Of a DNA stretch of 64,000 nt, positions 11,270 to 19,519 are shown in pieces. Within the stretch, counting starts at the first letter, position 1. Each line of letters begins with the position of its first letter. The stretch is from Catenovulum sediminis (lineage in GTDB: Bacteria; Pseudomonadota; Gammaproteobacteria; Enterobacterales; Alteromonadaceae). The position numbers and the translations under genes were made by a program. The stretch lies in NCBI RefSeq assembly GCF_007289895.1, contig NZ_CP041660.1:1364001-1428000 (forward strand). Reading direction: 5' to 3'. The notes beneath the pieces are model-generated. The model had not been told where the DNA came from and did not search any database. It saw only the letters and a program-made list of their open reading frames with translations.

Positions 11270-11715
11270 TGGATATTCAATCTTTTCTAACACCAGGCTG
11301 CACTGAATGTGCAGTCTCGGTTACCAGCAAAAAACGCTTAATCGAGCATATCAGCCAGATTGCAGCGAAAAACAGCAGTGAATTGACAGAGCAAGATATC
11401 TTAGATGCTTTGATGAATCGCGAAAGAGTGGGCAGTACAGGTATCGGTAATGGTATTGCGCTACCGCACGGCAGATTGAATAAAGCCACTCAAGCGATTG
11501 CTGTGTTAATCACCACTGAAACCCCAATAGACTTTGATGCAATAGACAATCAACCCGTCAATGTCTTCTTCGCGTTATTGGTTCCGGAAGGACAATGCAA
11601 CGAGCACTTGAAGTCGCTAGCCGCTGTTGCACAAAAATTATCTGATAAAAGTATTTTAAAACGCATCCGAACAGCGCAAAATAACCAAGAACTTTACCTA
11701 GCCATTACGGAATAA
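11269..11715 (+). CDS. ptsN: Nitrogen-regulatory PTS enzyme IIA (PtsN)
   Basis: EIIA-Ntr of 148 residues, the terminal phospho-acceptor of the nitrogen PTS. The phosphorylated histidine lies in GIGNGIALPHGRL (near residue 65). PtsN regulates potassium transport and other targets by its phosphorylation state. It is coupled to hpf by one shared base and followed 5 bases later by rapZ. The matching phosphocarrier NPr is encoded two genes downstream. Confidence 0.96.
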   Translation: MDIQSFLTPGCTECAVSVTSKKRLIEHISQIAAKNSSELTEQDILDALMNRERVGSTGIGNGIALPHGRLNKATQAIAVLITTETPIDFDAIDNQPVNVFFALLVPEGQCNEHLKSLAAVAQKLSDKSILKRIRTAQNNQELYLAITE

Positions 11716-11720
11716 TTGTT

Positions 11721-12584
11721 ATGCAACAGTTTGTTATCTTGTCTGGACGTTCGGGTTCAGGTAAATCGACCGCGCTAGACCAACTGGAAGATGCGGGTTT
11801 TTATTGTGTAGATAATATCCCAATTCAACTATTACCCTTTTTACCCGAAGCCCTGAAAGGTAAATACAACCGAATTGCACTCAATTTAGATATTCGTAAT
11901 ATAGCAGACTGGCAACAGGACCTTAGCAATATTATCGCACAACTAAAAAGTGTCGCAGATGTTGTTGTAGTTTACATGGATTCCAGCAACCAGACCCTGC
12001 TAAAACGCTATTCAGAAACTCGACGTGTGCATCCGTTGTCGTTAATGCAGGCCGGGTTAAGCTTAGAAGAAGCGATACAAGAAGAAGGTGAATTATTACG
12101 CCCTATTCGAGAAATCAGTGACCTGTTTATTGATTCGAGTGAATTAAGCATTCACGATTTAAATAAAATCATCACCAACAAAGTATTAAACAAAAAAGCA
12201 GGCCATTTAAAATTAGTCTTCCAGTCGTTTGGTTTCAAATTTGGCATGCCAACTGATGCAGACTATGTTTTTGACGCGCGCTTTTTACCAAATCCACATT
12301 GGGATGAGAGTCTCAGAGCAATGACGGGGTTAGATAAGCCTGTTCAGGAATTTTTAAAACAGCATGATGAAGTACAGGCGTTTATCGAAAAAATCCAAGA
12401 CTGTATTGAATCCTGGTTACCTATGTTAGAGCAAAATAACCGTAGTTACGTCACCGTCGCGATTGGCTGTACTGGCGGCAAACATAGGTCGGTTTATGTA
12501 ACTGAAACTCTGGGTTGGTATTTCGCTAAAAAACATTCTGATGTTGCAATTGTGCACCGTGAACAAAATAAGTTTGATTCTTAA
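11721..12584 (+). CDS. rapZ: RNase adapter protein RapZ
   Basis: P-loop protein of 287 residues with Walker A GRSGSGKST (8-16) and the family C-terminal domain ending in VTVAIGCTGGKHRSVYV. RapZ binds glucosamine-6-phosphate and steers RNase E to small RNAs that control glmS, so it couples amino-sugar supply to envelope synthesis. Here it lies in an operon with LPS genes and the nitrogen PTS, the conserved location. It shares its last base with ptsO. Confidence 0.96.
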   Translation: MQQFVILSGRSGSGKSTALDQLEDAGFYCVDNIPIQLLPFLPEALKGKYNRIALNLDIRNIADWQQDLSNIIAQLKSVADVVVVYMDSSNQTLLKRYSETRRVHPLSLMQAGLSLEEAIQEEGELLRPIREISDLFIDSSELSIHDLNKIITNKVLNKKAGHLKLVFQSFGFKFGMPTDADYVFDARFLPNPHWDESLRAMTGLDKPVQEFLKQHDEVQAFIEKIQDCIESWLPMLEQNNRSYVTVAIGCTGGKHRSVYVTETLGWYFAKKHSDVAIVHREQNKFDS

Positions 12585-12856
12585 TGCAAATTAAAAAAAA
12601 GTTACTGATAACCAATAAATTAGGGTTACACGCCAGAGCCGCAACACAATTAGTTCAGGTATCACAAGCATACAAAAGTAATATTAATTTAATCTGCGCA
12701 GGTAAGTCGGCAAATGCCAATAGCGTTATGGCTTTATTAATGCTAGCGGGCGCGACAGGTACAGAGATTGAAGTAGAATGCACCGGACCTGATGCAGAAT
12801 TGGCTTTGCAAGCAATTGAAGCCCTGATCAATGCTAAATTTAATGAAACTGAATAA
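12584..12856 (+). CDS. ptsO: Nitrogen-PTS phosphocarrier protein NPr
   Basis: HPr-like phosphocarrier of 90 residues. The phosphorylated histidine lies in NKLGLHARAATQLV (about residue 17), and SVMALLMLAGATGTEIEVE is the usual second motif. It transfers phosphate from EI-Ntr to PtsN. It is the last gene of the yrbG-to-ptsO run; 178 bases without a gene follow before mgtE. Confidence 0.95.
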   Translation: MQIKKKLLITNKLGLHARAATQLVQVSQAYKSNINLICAGKSANANSVMALLMLAGATGTEIEVECTGPDAELALQAIEALINAKFNETE

Positions 12857-13034
12857 CCCATTGAATGAGCTCTCGTTGAAAATTGTAATACGCCCTCAAT
12901 AATATGCTCGACAGGCCCTAAATTTCCGAAATAGATACAGTAAAAACAAGCATTTATTTTGTATTTATAAATAGTTTAGTTAAACTAACTGAGAAATATT
13001 TTCGTTCCACTGCTAATGGAGCATTGCAGTCAAA

Positions 13035-14393
13035 ATGCCAGAAGCCTACGAGCAAACATTATCTAATCAAACATTACACGAATTAACCGCGTCGTTAAAT
13101 CGAGGCATGTTTGTGCACGTGCGTAATGCTCTGCATAACATGCCTGCATGTGATGTTGCTTTTATACTCGAGTCTTCTCCGGTCAAAACCCGTTTTGCAT
13201 TTTGGCAATTAATCGACTCCGAATTTCACGGCGAAATCTTAGAAGAACTCAGTGAAGATGTAAGAAGCAGTATCGTTCGGCAGATGATGCCTGAGGCGGT
13301 TGCCGAAGCAACGGAAGGCATGGATACGGATGACTTAGCAGAAATTCTTAGAAGCCTGCCTGAGCATTTATATCAAGAAGTTTTAAGCTCACTCGACGCG
13401 CAAGACAGACACAGAGCCGAAGCGGCACTGGCCTATGAAGAGTATAGTGCCGGCTCTGTAATGAATACAGACACAGTTACGATTCGACCGGACGTCACGG
13501 TTGAAGTGGTCTTGCGTTATTTACGTATGCGCACTAATTTGCCCAAAAATACAGATAGTTTATACGTAGTCGATAAAGACGATGTGTTAATCGGTGATGT
13601 CAGTTTAATTAAGCTTGTCGCATCACAACCTGAAGTTGAAATTGGCCAGCTCATGGACACTGATGTTGTTGCAATCCCAGCGACCATGTCAGAGAGTGAA
13701 GCGGCTCAAATGTTTGAGCGACATAATTGGATTTCAGCGCCAGTTGTAAACGAGCAAAACCACCTGCTAGGGCGCATAACCATTGATGACATGGTCGACA
13801 TTATTCGTGAGGATGCCGAGCACTCGATGATGAGTATGGTGGGTTTAGATGACGAAGAAGACACCTTTGCCCCTGTTGTACAAAGTACCCAAAAGCGCTC
13901 TATTTGGTTAGGTGTTAACCTGATCACGGCCTTGCTTGCGGCAACCGTTTCTAATTTCTTTGAAGATGTACTAAGTCAACTGGCAGTATTAGCCATCTTA
14001 AACACCATAGTCCCCAGTATGGGTGGTGTTGCAGGCAACCAAACCTTAACCTTGGTTATACGAGCGATTGCTTTAGGACAAGTATTACCGAGCAACACCC
14101 GTAGTCTATTGATTAAAGAGCTCACCATCGGTTTATTAAATGGTTTAATCTGGGCTCTGTTGATTGCCGGTATTGTTGGGATCTGGAAACAGGATTTAAC
14201 ACTGGCTGCGATTATTGCATTTGCAATGCTGATGAATATGGTTGCCGCGGGTATTTCAGGTGTGACGATCCCGCTGATTTTGAAAAAATTCAACATTGAC
14301 CCAGCACTTGCAGGTAGCGTGATACTAACCACGGTTACAGATATTGTCGGTATCTTTGCGTTTTTAGGCAGCGCTTCCTTATTTTTAATGTAA
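13035..14393 (+). CDS. mgtE: Magnesium transporter MgtE
   Basis: A 452-residue protein with the MgtE layout: an N-terminal helical superfamily domain (residues 10-130), two CBS domains (about 135-255, with YSAGSVMNTDTVTIRPD and LMDTDVVAIPATMSE), a plug helix and five transmembrane segments from about residue 285 (WLGVNLITALLAATVSNFF; GGVAGNQTLTLVIRAIALG is the conserved pore region). MgtE is a magnesium channel gated by intracellular Mg2+. It stands alone, with an upstream gap that holds an imperfect AGTTTA-TAAACT inverted repeat at 12973-12986. I saw no magnesium riboswitch there. Confidence 0.95.
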   Translation: MPEAYEQTLSNQTLHELTASLNRGMFVHVRNALHNMPACDVAFILESSPVKTRFAFWQLIDSEFHGEILEELSEDVRSSIVRQMMPEAVAEATEGMDTDDLAEILRSLPEHLYQEVLSSLDAQDRHRAEAALAYEEYSAGSVMNTDTVTIRPDVTVEVVLRYLRMRTNLPKNTDSLYVVDKDDVLIGDVSLIKLVASQPEVEIGQLMDTDVVAIPATMSESEAAQMFERHNWISAPVVNEQNHLLGRITIDDMVDIIREDAEHSMMSMVGLDDEEDTFAPVVQSTQKRSIWLGVNLITALLAATVSNFFEDVLSQLAVLAILNTIVPSMGGVAGNQTLTLVIRAIALGQVLPSNTRSLLIKELTIGLLNGLIWALLIAGIVGIWKQDLTLAAIIAFAMLMNMVAAGISGVTIPLILKKFNIDPALAGSVILTTVTDIVGIFAFLGSASLFLM

Positions 14394-14430
14394 GCGATTT
14401 TTGATGTGAAAGCGTCTTAAGTATTGAAAG

Positions 14431-14835
14431 TCACAAGCTGTTTAAACGACTCAGGCCAACAACTTGCGCAAGCTGATTTGCCACCCAATGCAGTTTAAAC
14501 TTCAATTTACCCTGCGTAATGGACACTGAAGTATTGTGAGCAATGTACGCAAAATAACATTGCTGAGTTTTACAGTAAAACAAAGCGAGTTGTTGCGCAT
14601 CATCAATACTACAAACACGCATATTCGATTGCTGGTTTTTAAGTTGCTGACTAAATGCGTCTAATGGGATTATCTTGCACTGCAAACTAATAATCTGACT
14701 TTCATCTGCAAACCAACCCACTTTTAGTGCTTCGAAGTTTATCCAAGCTTCTAATAAAGTTGCCGCTTTTTCGGCATTCAAATCGCCAGCAACCTGTATG
14801 GATTTAGCACAAATACCAATTGGAAAATCTTGCAT
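14431..14835 (-). CDS. Hypothetical protein downstream of pullulanase
   Basis: About 134 residues, not recognised. It has no signal peptide or membrane segment and is mixed alpha/beta in appearance, with several cysteines (for example LALFYCKTQQCYFAYIAH). I chose the ATG at 14835 because AGGG lies 6 bases upstream; an in-frame TTG at 14868 would add 11 residues. It follows the pullulanase gene on the same strand and may be co-transcribed with it. It converges with mgtE 37 bases away. I assign no function. Confidence 0.6.
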   Translation of the reverse strand: MQDFPIGICAKSIQVAGDLNAEKAATLLEAWINFEALKVGWFADESQIISLQCKIIPLDAFSQQLKNQQSNMRVCSIDDAQQLALFYCKTQQCYFAYIAHNTSVSITQGKLKFKLHWVANQLAQVVGLSRLNSL

Positions 14836-14911
14836 ACGATACCCTAAAATTTTTATTCCCTGCTTCAAGCATTGAAGCTCAGTATAACAATATCACCAAG
14901 ATAAACACCTT

Positions 14912-17716
14912 CTAACGCACGAAAACAGCTACTGTAAATTCAGGAACGCTAAAACTGTCTGCTTTGGCTGCCGCTAGCTTCACCACTTCATCCTTGCCTT
15001 GACGCAAAATTGGATGCAATTGAAAGCGATCGGCCTGTTGATAAGGAAAACTCAGCGCTTTGCTAGCGTGATTAAATATCACTATGATTTCTTGATAATT
15101 ATCGCTGACTTTTTGCCCAAACTGATCAGATAAACGCATCACAATAAGCCCGGGCGTTTGCTTTGCGCCGGTATTCAAAAAGCTGAGTTTTTGTTTAATT
15201 TGTTCAGCAGTGCGCAAACGGAATAATTTACTCTCCATCCGGATCGCCAAGTAAGCTTTAAACATGGCGTCAGCTAACTCTATTTCTTGCTTGCCAACGA
15301 CATCGCGTCCTTGGTTTTCGGTCAGTAACTTTCGGATAACGGACCAGTTTTCTCTATCTTTTACGGCAGGCGGGAGGCCAACATTATAATTGTTACTTTG
15401 TTTACTAAAATCAACTTTATTAAACCAGTCCCCATAATCATAACTATCCCGCAAAAAAGATTTAGAGCGCAGTAATTCAGATCCCATATGAATAAATGGG
15501 ATCCCCTGTGCCATTAATGGGTAGGCCAAAGCCAAAACTTGCATGCGCACTCGGTTATGACGACTGACGTGATACGGGATGCGATATTGATTATTATCCC
15601 ATAAGGTTTGATTATCATGCTTTGAAACATAGTTAATGGTATCTGCTGGATCGTTTGCGTAGCCTGTTGCTTCCCCCCCATAATCAACGTCCTTGCCGGT
15701 CACTAGCATATCGAATCTATCAATCAAACTATAATCTGCCAAATTACCCGCCAAACCAATTCGCGCTTGATCTAACGACAAAAGAAATTCTGCTTGCTGT
15801 TTATCTATCGGTTGTAGTTCGTTGGGTAACACATATAATCCATTGGCCAGCCCCTGACCTTTGCGTATGCCTTGTGCACTATCAAAAGGCGCGCCTCCAC
15901 GAACTGCATCGCGCAACCTATCTGTAAAGGTCCCTATTTCGCTGCCACTTAATGCAACTTGTGAAGCTTGCACAAAGCGAGCATGGTCAGCGACTTCACC
16001 AAAGTTCCATCCTTCTCCGTAAAAATAAGTATCCGGATCGACTTGGCGCACAGCACTACGCGCGGCCAATAATAATGATTTGGGTTGATGAGCCATTAAA
16101 TCAAAGCGGAATCCATCAATTTTATATTGGCGACTCCAGACCAACAAAGAATCAATCATTAACTTGCCCATCATCACACGTTCACTGGCTGTGTTAGCGC
16201 AGCAGGTTGACTGTTCAATTTGCCCACTTATTGTATTCAATCTGTGGTAGTAATTGGGGACAATTTTATCTAATACGGAATACGACTCTAAACCAGCTTG
16301 GTAAGTATGGTTATATACCACATCCATAATCACTCGAAAGCCATGTTGATGTAAGCTTTGCACCATTTCTCTAAATTCCACAATACGTGTAAAACCGTCT
16401 GATTCAGTTGCGTAGCTTCCTTCCGGTACACTGTAGTGAAATGGATCATAGCCCCAGTTATATGGGTCGTTCGGACGTAACAATTCAATAATCGCCTGCC
16501 CTTCCTCGGCCATAACATTTAAACCCGCTAAGATCTGTTGTAGTGACTGATCCTCTATATTTTTTTGTAAACACAAATAGTGCTCTGGCTGAATACCACA
16601 TAACTTAAATATTTTATCGTGTGGATAAACCACCTGCGTCGGATCTTCATTTACAGTTCCAATATCAAACACGGGCAACAATTGGATGGTATTTAAGCCT
16701 GCAGCTTTCAAAGCCAATAAGTGCTGCATTGCGTCAGATTGTGTTGCAGAAAATGCTTTATATTTGCCTTGATAAGCGAATTCAGGAAGGTTTCTATCAT
16801 GGGCACTGAAATCCCTTACATGAGTTTCATATATTACCTGATCTTCCGGCGCTGAAACCATAGGCACAGAATGAGAATCCCAACCTGTGGGTTTAAGCTT
16901 CGCATCATCCAAATCAACAATCTGCGTTAACTGACCATTTTGCGAAACACTGAGAGAATAGGGATCACTGACGTGCACAGTTACAATATTCTGCACCTTT
17001 GGATGATATAAAGTCAGTTGATATTGATAAAAATAATGTATAAATGAATCAGGCAATTGAGCATGCCAAACACCGCTAGAATCATCTAATCTCATTTGCA
17101 CGTTTAACTTATCTAACGCCTGCTTATTTTTATCAAATAATAACAGTTGTACCTGTTTAGCCGTTGGCGCCCACAATTTAATATTAACTTGATCTTTTTC
17201 ATAGCTCGCACCGAAGTCCGTCACTTCATTCGCATCATCGGCTTTTCGGGTAAACAGATGATCTAAAACAAAACCGGTTTGCACATCATTTACAGTTAAT
17301 AGATTCTGCGCTTGGTCATACTGCGCAACAACAATTCTATCTTTTATCCAATGTCGCGCTTCAGTTTCAGAAATATTCACTTTATATAAAGCAAAACCGC
17401 GCAGATGAGGATAAGGTTTAAAATTAAAGTCAGCTTGCCCAGTATCTTTAATCAGTGGAATTGCAGAGGCTTGGTGTTGGTGAATATAGTCAAGCAGCTC
17501 TGTTTTGTAATCTGATACTGACAATAACAATAAATCTTTAGCATCAGGATGGGTTTGCACAACAATAGACTGCGTTGTTAACCAATGCGCGGCATAATTA
17601 AAACTGACACCCGGCACTTGCGTTTGATTAACTTTTTGCTGCTGCTTAGAATTTTCGCAGGCTGACAACAAGAGAGACAATGTGAGAAAGCTCAACGCGC
17701 GCAATATACTATTCAT
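14912..17716 (-). CDS. Pullulanase-type alpha-1,6-glucosidase, lipoprotein (GH13)
   Basis: Surface or periplasmic debranching enzyme cutting alpha-1,6 links in pullulan and branched glucans. The start at 17716 (after GAGGTG) gives a lipoprotein signal with lipobox LLSAC, Cys20. An N-terminal carbohydrate-binding/N-domain region (to about 295) precedes the GH13 barrel. The pullulanase hallmark YNWGYDP is at 419-425. Catalytic regions follow: DVVYNHT (465-471), GFRFDLMAH with nucleophile Asp539, FYGEGWNF with acid Glu568, and SKHDNQT with Asp701. A C-terminal beta domain ends the 934-residue product. An upstream ATG at 17764 would remove the lipoprotein signal from the N-terminus and is unlikely. 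A LacI-type operator lies about 60 bases upstream. Confidence 0.93.
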   Translation of the reverse strand: MNSILRALSFLTLSLLLSACENSKQQQKVNQTQVPGVSFNYAAHWLTTQSIVVQTHPDAKDLLLLSVSDYKTELLDYIHQHQASAIPLIKDTGQADFNFKPYPHLRGFALYKVNISETEARHWIKDRIVVAQYDQAQNLLTVNDVQTGFVLDHLFTRKADDANEVTDFGASYEKDQVNIKLWAPTAKQVQLLLFDKNKQALDKLNVQMRLDDSSGVWHAQLPDSFIHYFYQYQLTLYHPKVQNIVTVHVSDPYSLSVSQNGQLTQIVDLDDAKLKPTGWDSHSVPMVSAPEDQVIYETHVRDFSAHDRNLPEFAYQGKYKAFSATQSDAMQHLLALKAAGLNTIQLLPVFDIGTVNEDPTQVVYPHDKIFKLCGIQPEHYLCLQKNIEDQSLQQILAGLNVMAEEGQAIIELLRPNDPYNWGYDPFHYSVPEGSYATESDGFTRIVEFREMVQSLHQHGFRVIMDVVYNHTYQAGLESYSVLDKIVPNYYHRLNTISGQIEQSTCCANTASERVMMGKLMIDSLLVWSRQYKIDGFRFDLMAHQPKSLLLAARSAVRQVDPDTYFYGEGWNFGEVADHARFVQASQVALSGSEIGTFTDRLRDAVRGGAPFDSAQGIRKGQGLANGLYVLPNELQPIDKQQAEFLLSLDQARIGLAGNLADYSLIDRFDMLVTGKDVDYGGEATGYANDPADTINYVSKHDNQTLWDNNQYRIPYHVSRHNRVRMQVLALAYPLMAQGIPFIHMGSELLRSKSFLRDSYDYGDWFNKVDFSKQSNNYNVGLPPAVKDRENWSVIRKLLTENQGRDVVGKQEIELADAMFKAYLAIRMESKLFRLRTAEQIKQKLSFLNTGAKQTPGLIVMRLSDQFGQKVSDNYQEIIVIFNHASKALSFPYQQADRFQLHPILRQGKDEVVKLAAAKADSFSVPEFTVAVFVR

Positions 17717-17773
17717 GACACACCTCGAAAAATGTATGTTTAGAATATGGCTGATTAGCTGCAATAACGCAAT

Positions 17774-17787
17774 TGCATACGTATGGA
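17774..17787 (-). promoter_or_regulatory. LacI-type operator upstream of pullulanase
   Basis: The plus strand reads TGCATACGTATGGA, which contains the perfect palindrome CATACGTATG (17776-17785) and differs from the 14-base consensus TGCATACGTATGCA at two end positions. It lies 58-71 bases before the pullulanase start. The -35/-10 pair is less clear here than at the other three sites: a TTATTG begins 7 bases past the operator, but the -10 is ambiguous. Confidence 0.65.
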
Positions 17788-17800
17788 GAGTTGAATAAAA

Positions 17801-17825
17801 AAAACCGCAGCCCAGCTGCGGTTTT
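17801..17825 (-). terminator. Intrinsic terminator downstream of the symporter gene
   Basis: An 11-base stem (AAAACCGCAGC with GCTGCGGTTTT) closes on a 3-base loop and has runs of A and T on both sides. Read on the minus strand it follows the symporter stop at 17867 by about 40 bases and ends in a U-run. It separates the symporter from the pullulanase unit. The flanking T-run on the plus strand means it could also work in that direction. Confidence 0.85.
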
Positions 17826-17866
17826 TTATTTTTACTTCGTTAAACTGTTTTAATGATAACTTTTAC

Positions 17867-19426
17867 TTACCACCATGCGGCGTAAAGACCGGTTAGGATC
17901 AATACAGCACCAACGGCAGAAAGGTTAAACGTGTTTGAGGTATGGAATGAAATTCCACTCAAATCAACACCTTTATCTTCTTTACCACTCTCAAAATGCG
18001 AGATAACGATAGCTAAAGCGGCACATATTAAGAATACTAAACCAACGCGGTCCATAAATGGTAAGTCTGGTAACGCAAACTTAAAGCCCAATGAGAATAT
18101 GGCCGAGCCAATAGCTGCAATTAGAGCAGCGTTTGCAGTAGTCTTTTTATAGAACAAACCTAACATAAAGATTACGCAGATACCTGGCGTGAAGAAACCG
18201 GTAAATTCCTGAATGTACTGGAATGCTTGTTCAAAACCAGCTAACAAAGGTTCTGCAACAATCACCGCAATTGCTAAAGATAATAAGCTGACCATTCGAC
18301 CAATATTGACATAATGCGTCTGGCTAGCATCTTTCTTAATGTGTTTGTATACATCCATAGTGAAAATAGTAGAAATACTATTTGTCATTGATGCAACAGA
18401 TGAAACGATAGCTGCAATTAACGCTGCAAATATCAAACCTTTTAAACCATGTGGCATTAGTGTCATCATCGCAGGATAGGCTTGGTCAGCACGTTCTAAA
18501 TCTGGCGTGATTATGTAAGCACATATGCCCGGCAATACGACAATAATTGGCATTAATATTTTTAAGTAAGCCGCAAAAGCAATACCTTTGTGCGCTTCAT
18601 TAATGTCTTTTGCAGCTAAAGCACGCTGAATAATATATTGATTAAAACCCCAGTAAGAAAGGTTCATAATCCACATACCACCAATCAATACAGATATGCC
18701 TGGCAAACTAATATAATCAGGATGGTCTTCCGATAAAATCATGTCAAACTTGCCCGGCGCTTGCTCTAACAAGGTACTGAAACCAATTAAAGCACCTTGC
18801 CCATCAGCGATAGTGTCTAGGCAAATATAAGTGAGGATGAAACCACCACCCACTAACAAAACAACTTGGATAATGTCGGTAAAAGCAACCGCTTTCAAAC
18901 CACCATATAAAGAATAGGCAACAGAGAAAATAGCAATAAACAACATGCCGAATAATGCAGGCATACCAGATACAGTCTCTACCGCTAAACCACCCAACCA
19001 AAGAATACTGGTTAAGTTAACAAACACGTACACACCCAGCCAGAATACAGCCATTATTGTGCGCACACGACTATCATATCGCTGCTCTAGGAATTGTGGC
19101 ATGGTGTAAATGCCGCGATTTAAGAAAACAGGTAGGAAGTATTTACCCACAATCAACAATGTAATCGCTGCCATCCACTCGTACGAGGCAATAGCTAAAC
19201 CAATTGCGAAACCAGAACCTGACATACCTATGATTTGCTCTGCAGATATATTTGCGGCTATCAATGATGCACCAATGGCCCACCAAGGTAATGACTTACT
19301 GGCTAAAAAATAGTCTTGTGTATCTTTTTGATGCGACTTTTCATCTCGCGAAACCCATAATGCTAGGATAAGCAAGCCGATCGCATAAAAGATAAATATC
19401 GTGATATCTAAATCTGATAATTGCAT
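17867..19426 (-). CDS. Sodium/sugar symporter of the SLC5 (vSGLT-like) family
   Basis: A 519-residue polytopic membrane protein with about 14 hydrophobic segments, very similar to Vibrio vSGLT. Residues that bind sugar in vSGLT have counterparts: Gln in AANISAEQIIGMSG, Glu in LAIASYEWMAA, Asn in YWGFNQYIIQRALAAK, Lys in AAYLKILMP and Gln in FQYIQEFTG. The start at 19426 (MQLSDLDITIF) is preferred over a longer frame with an uncharged lead. It probably takes up glucose or galactose with sodium. It follows the glycosidase lipoprotein gene by 93 bases on the same strand and is closed by a terminator. Confidence 0.92.
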   Translation of the reverse strand: MQLSDLDITIFIFYAIGLLILALWVSRDEKSHQKDTQDYFLASKSLPWWAIGASLIAANISAEQIIGMSGSGFAIGLAIASYEWMAAITLLIVGKYFLPVFLNRGIYTMPQFLEQRYDSRVRTIMAVFWLGVYVFVNLTSILWLGGLAVETVSGMPALFGMLFIAIFSVAYSLYGGLKAVAFTDIIQVVLLVGGGFILTYICLDTIADGQGALIGFSTLLEQAPGKFDMILSEDHPDYISLPGISVLIGGMWIMNLSYWGFNQYIIQRALAAKDINEAHKGIAFAAYLKILMPIIVVLPGICAYIITPDLERADQAYPAMMTLMPHGLKGLIFAALIAAIVSSVASMTNSISTIFTMDVYKHIKKDASQTHYVNIGRMVSLLSLAIAVIVAEPLLAGFEQAFQYIQEFTGFFTPGICVIFMLGLFYKKTTANAALIAAIGSAIFSLGFKFALPDLPFMDRVGLVFLICAALAIVISHFESGKEDKGVDLSGISFHTSNTFNLSAVGAVLILTGLYAAWW

Positions 19427-19519
19427 ATTACGGTCTTCTATTTTGTAATTAAATATTTTTCTACTGGTCAATCGAGTTGACCAGCTTTACCCATGTGTGT
19501 GTGCATCTATGCACGGGCG

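Noticed and set aside
12857-13034. Magnesium riboswitch upstream of mgtE
   Set aside because: The gap is short and shows only one small imperfect inverted repeat; none of the expected conserved stems or a terminator is visible.
14825-14840. TGCATACG half-site at the start of the hypothetical gene as an operator
   Set aside because: Only one half matches and it overlaps the start codon; chance is the simpler explanation.
19501-19514. GTGCAT-ATGCAC inverted repeat before the symporter as a fifth operator
   Set aside because: The arms resemble the operator ends, but the central ACGT core is missing, so it is not the same site.
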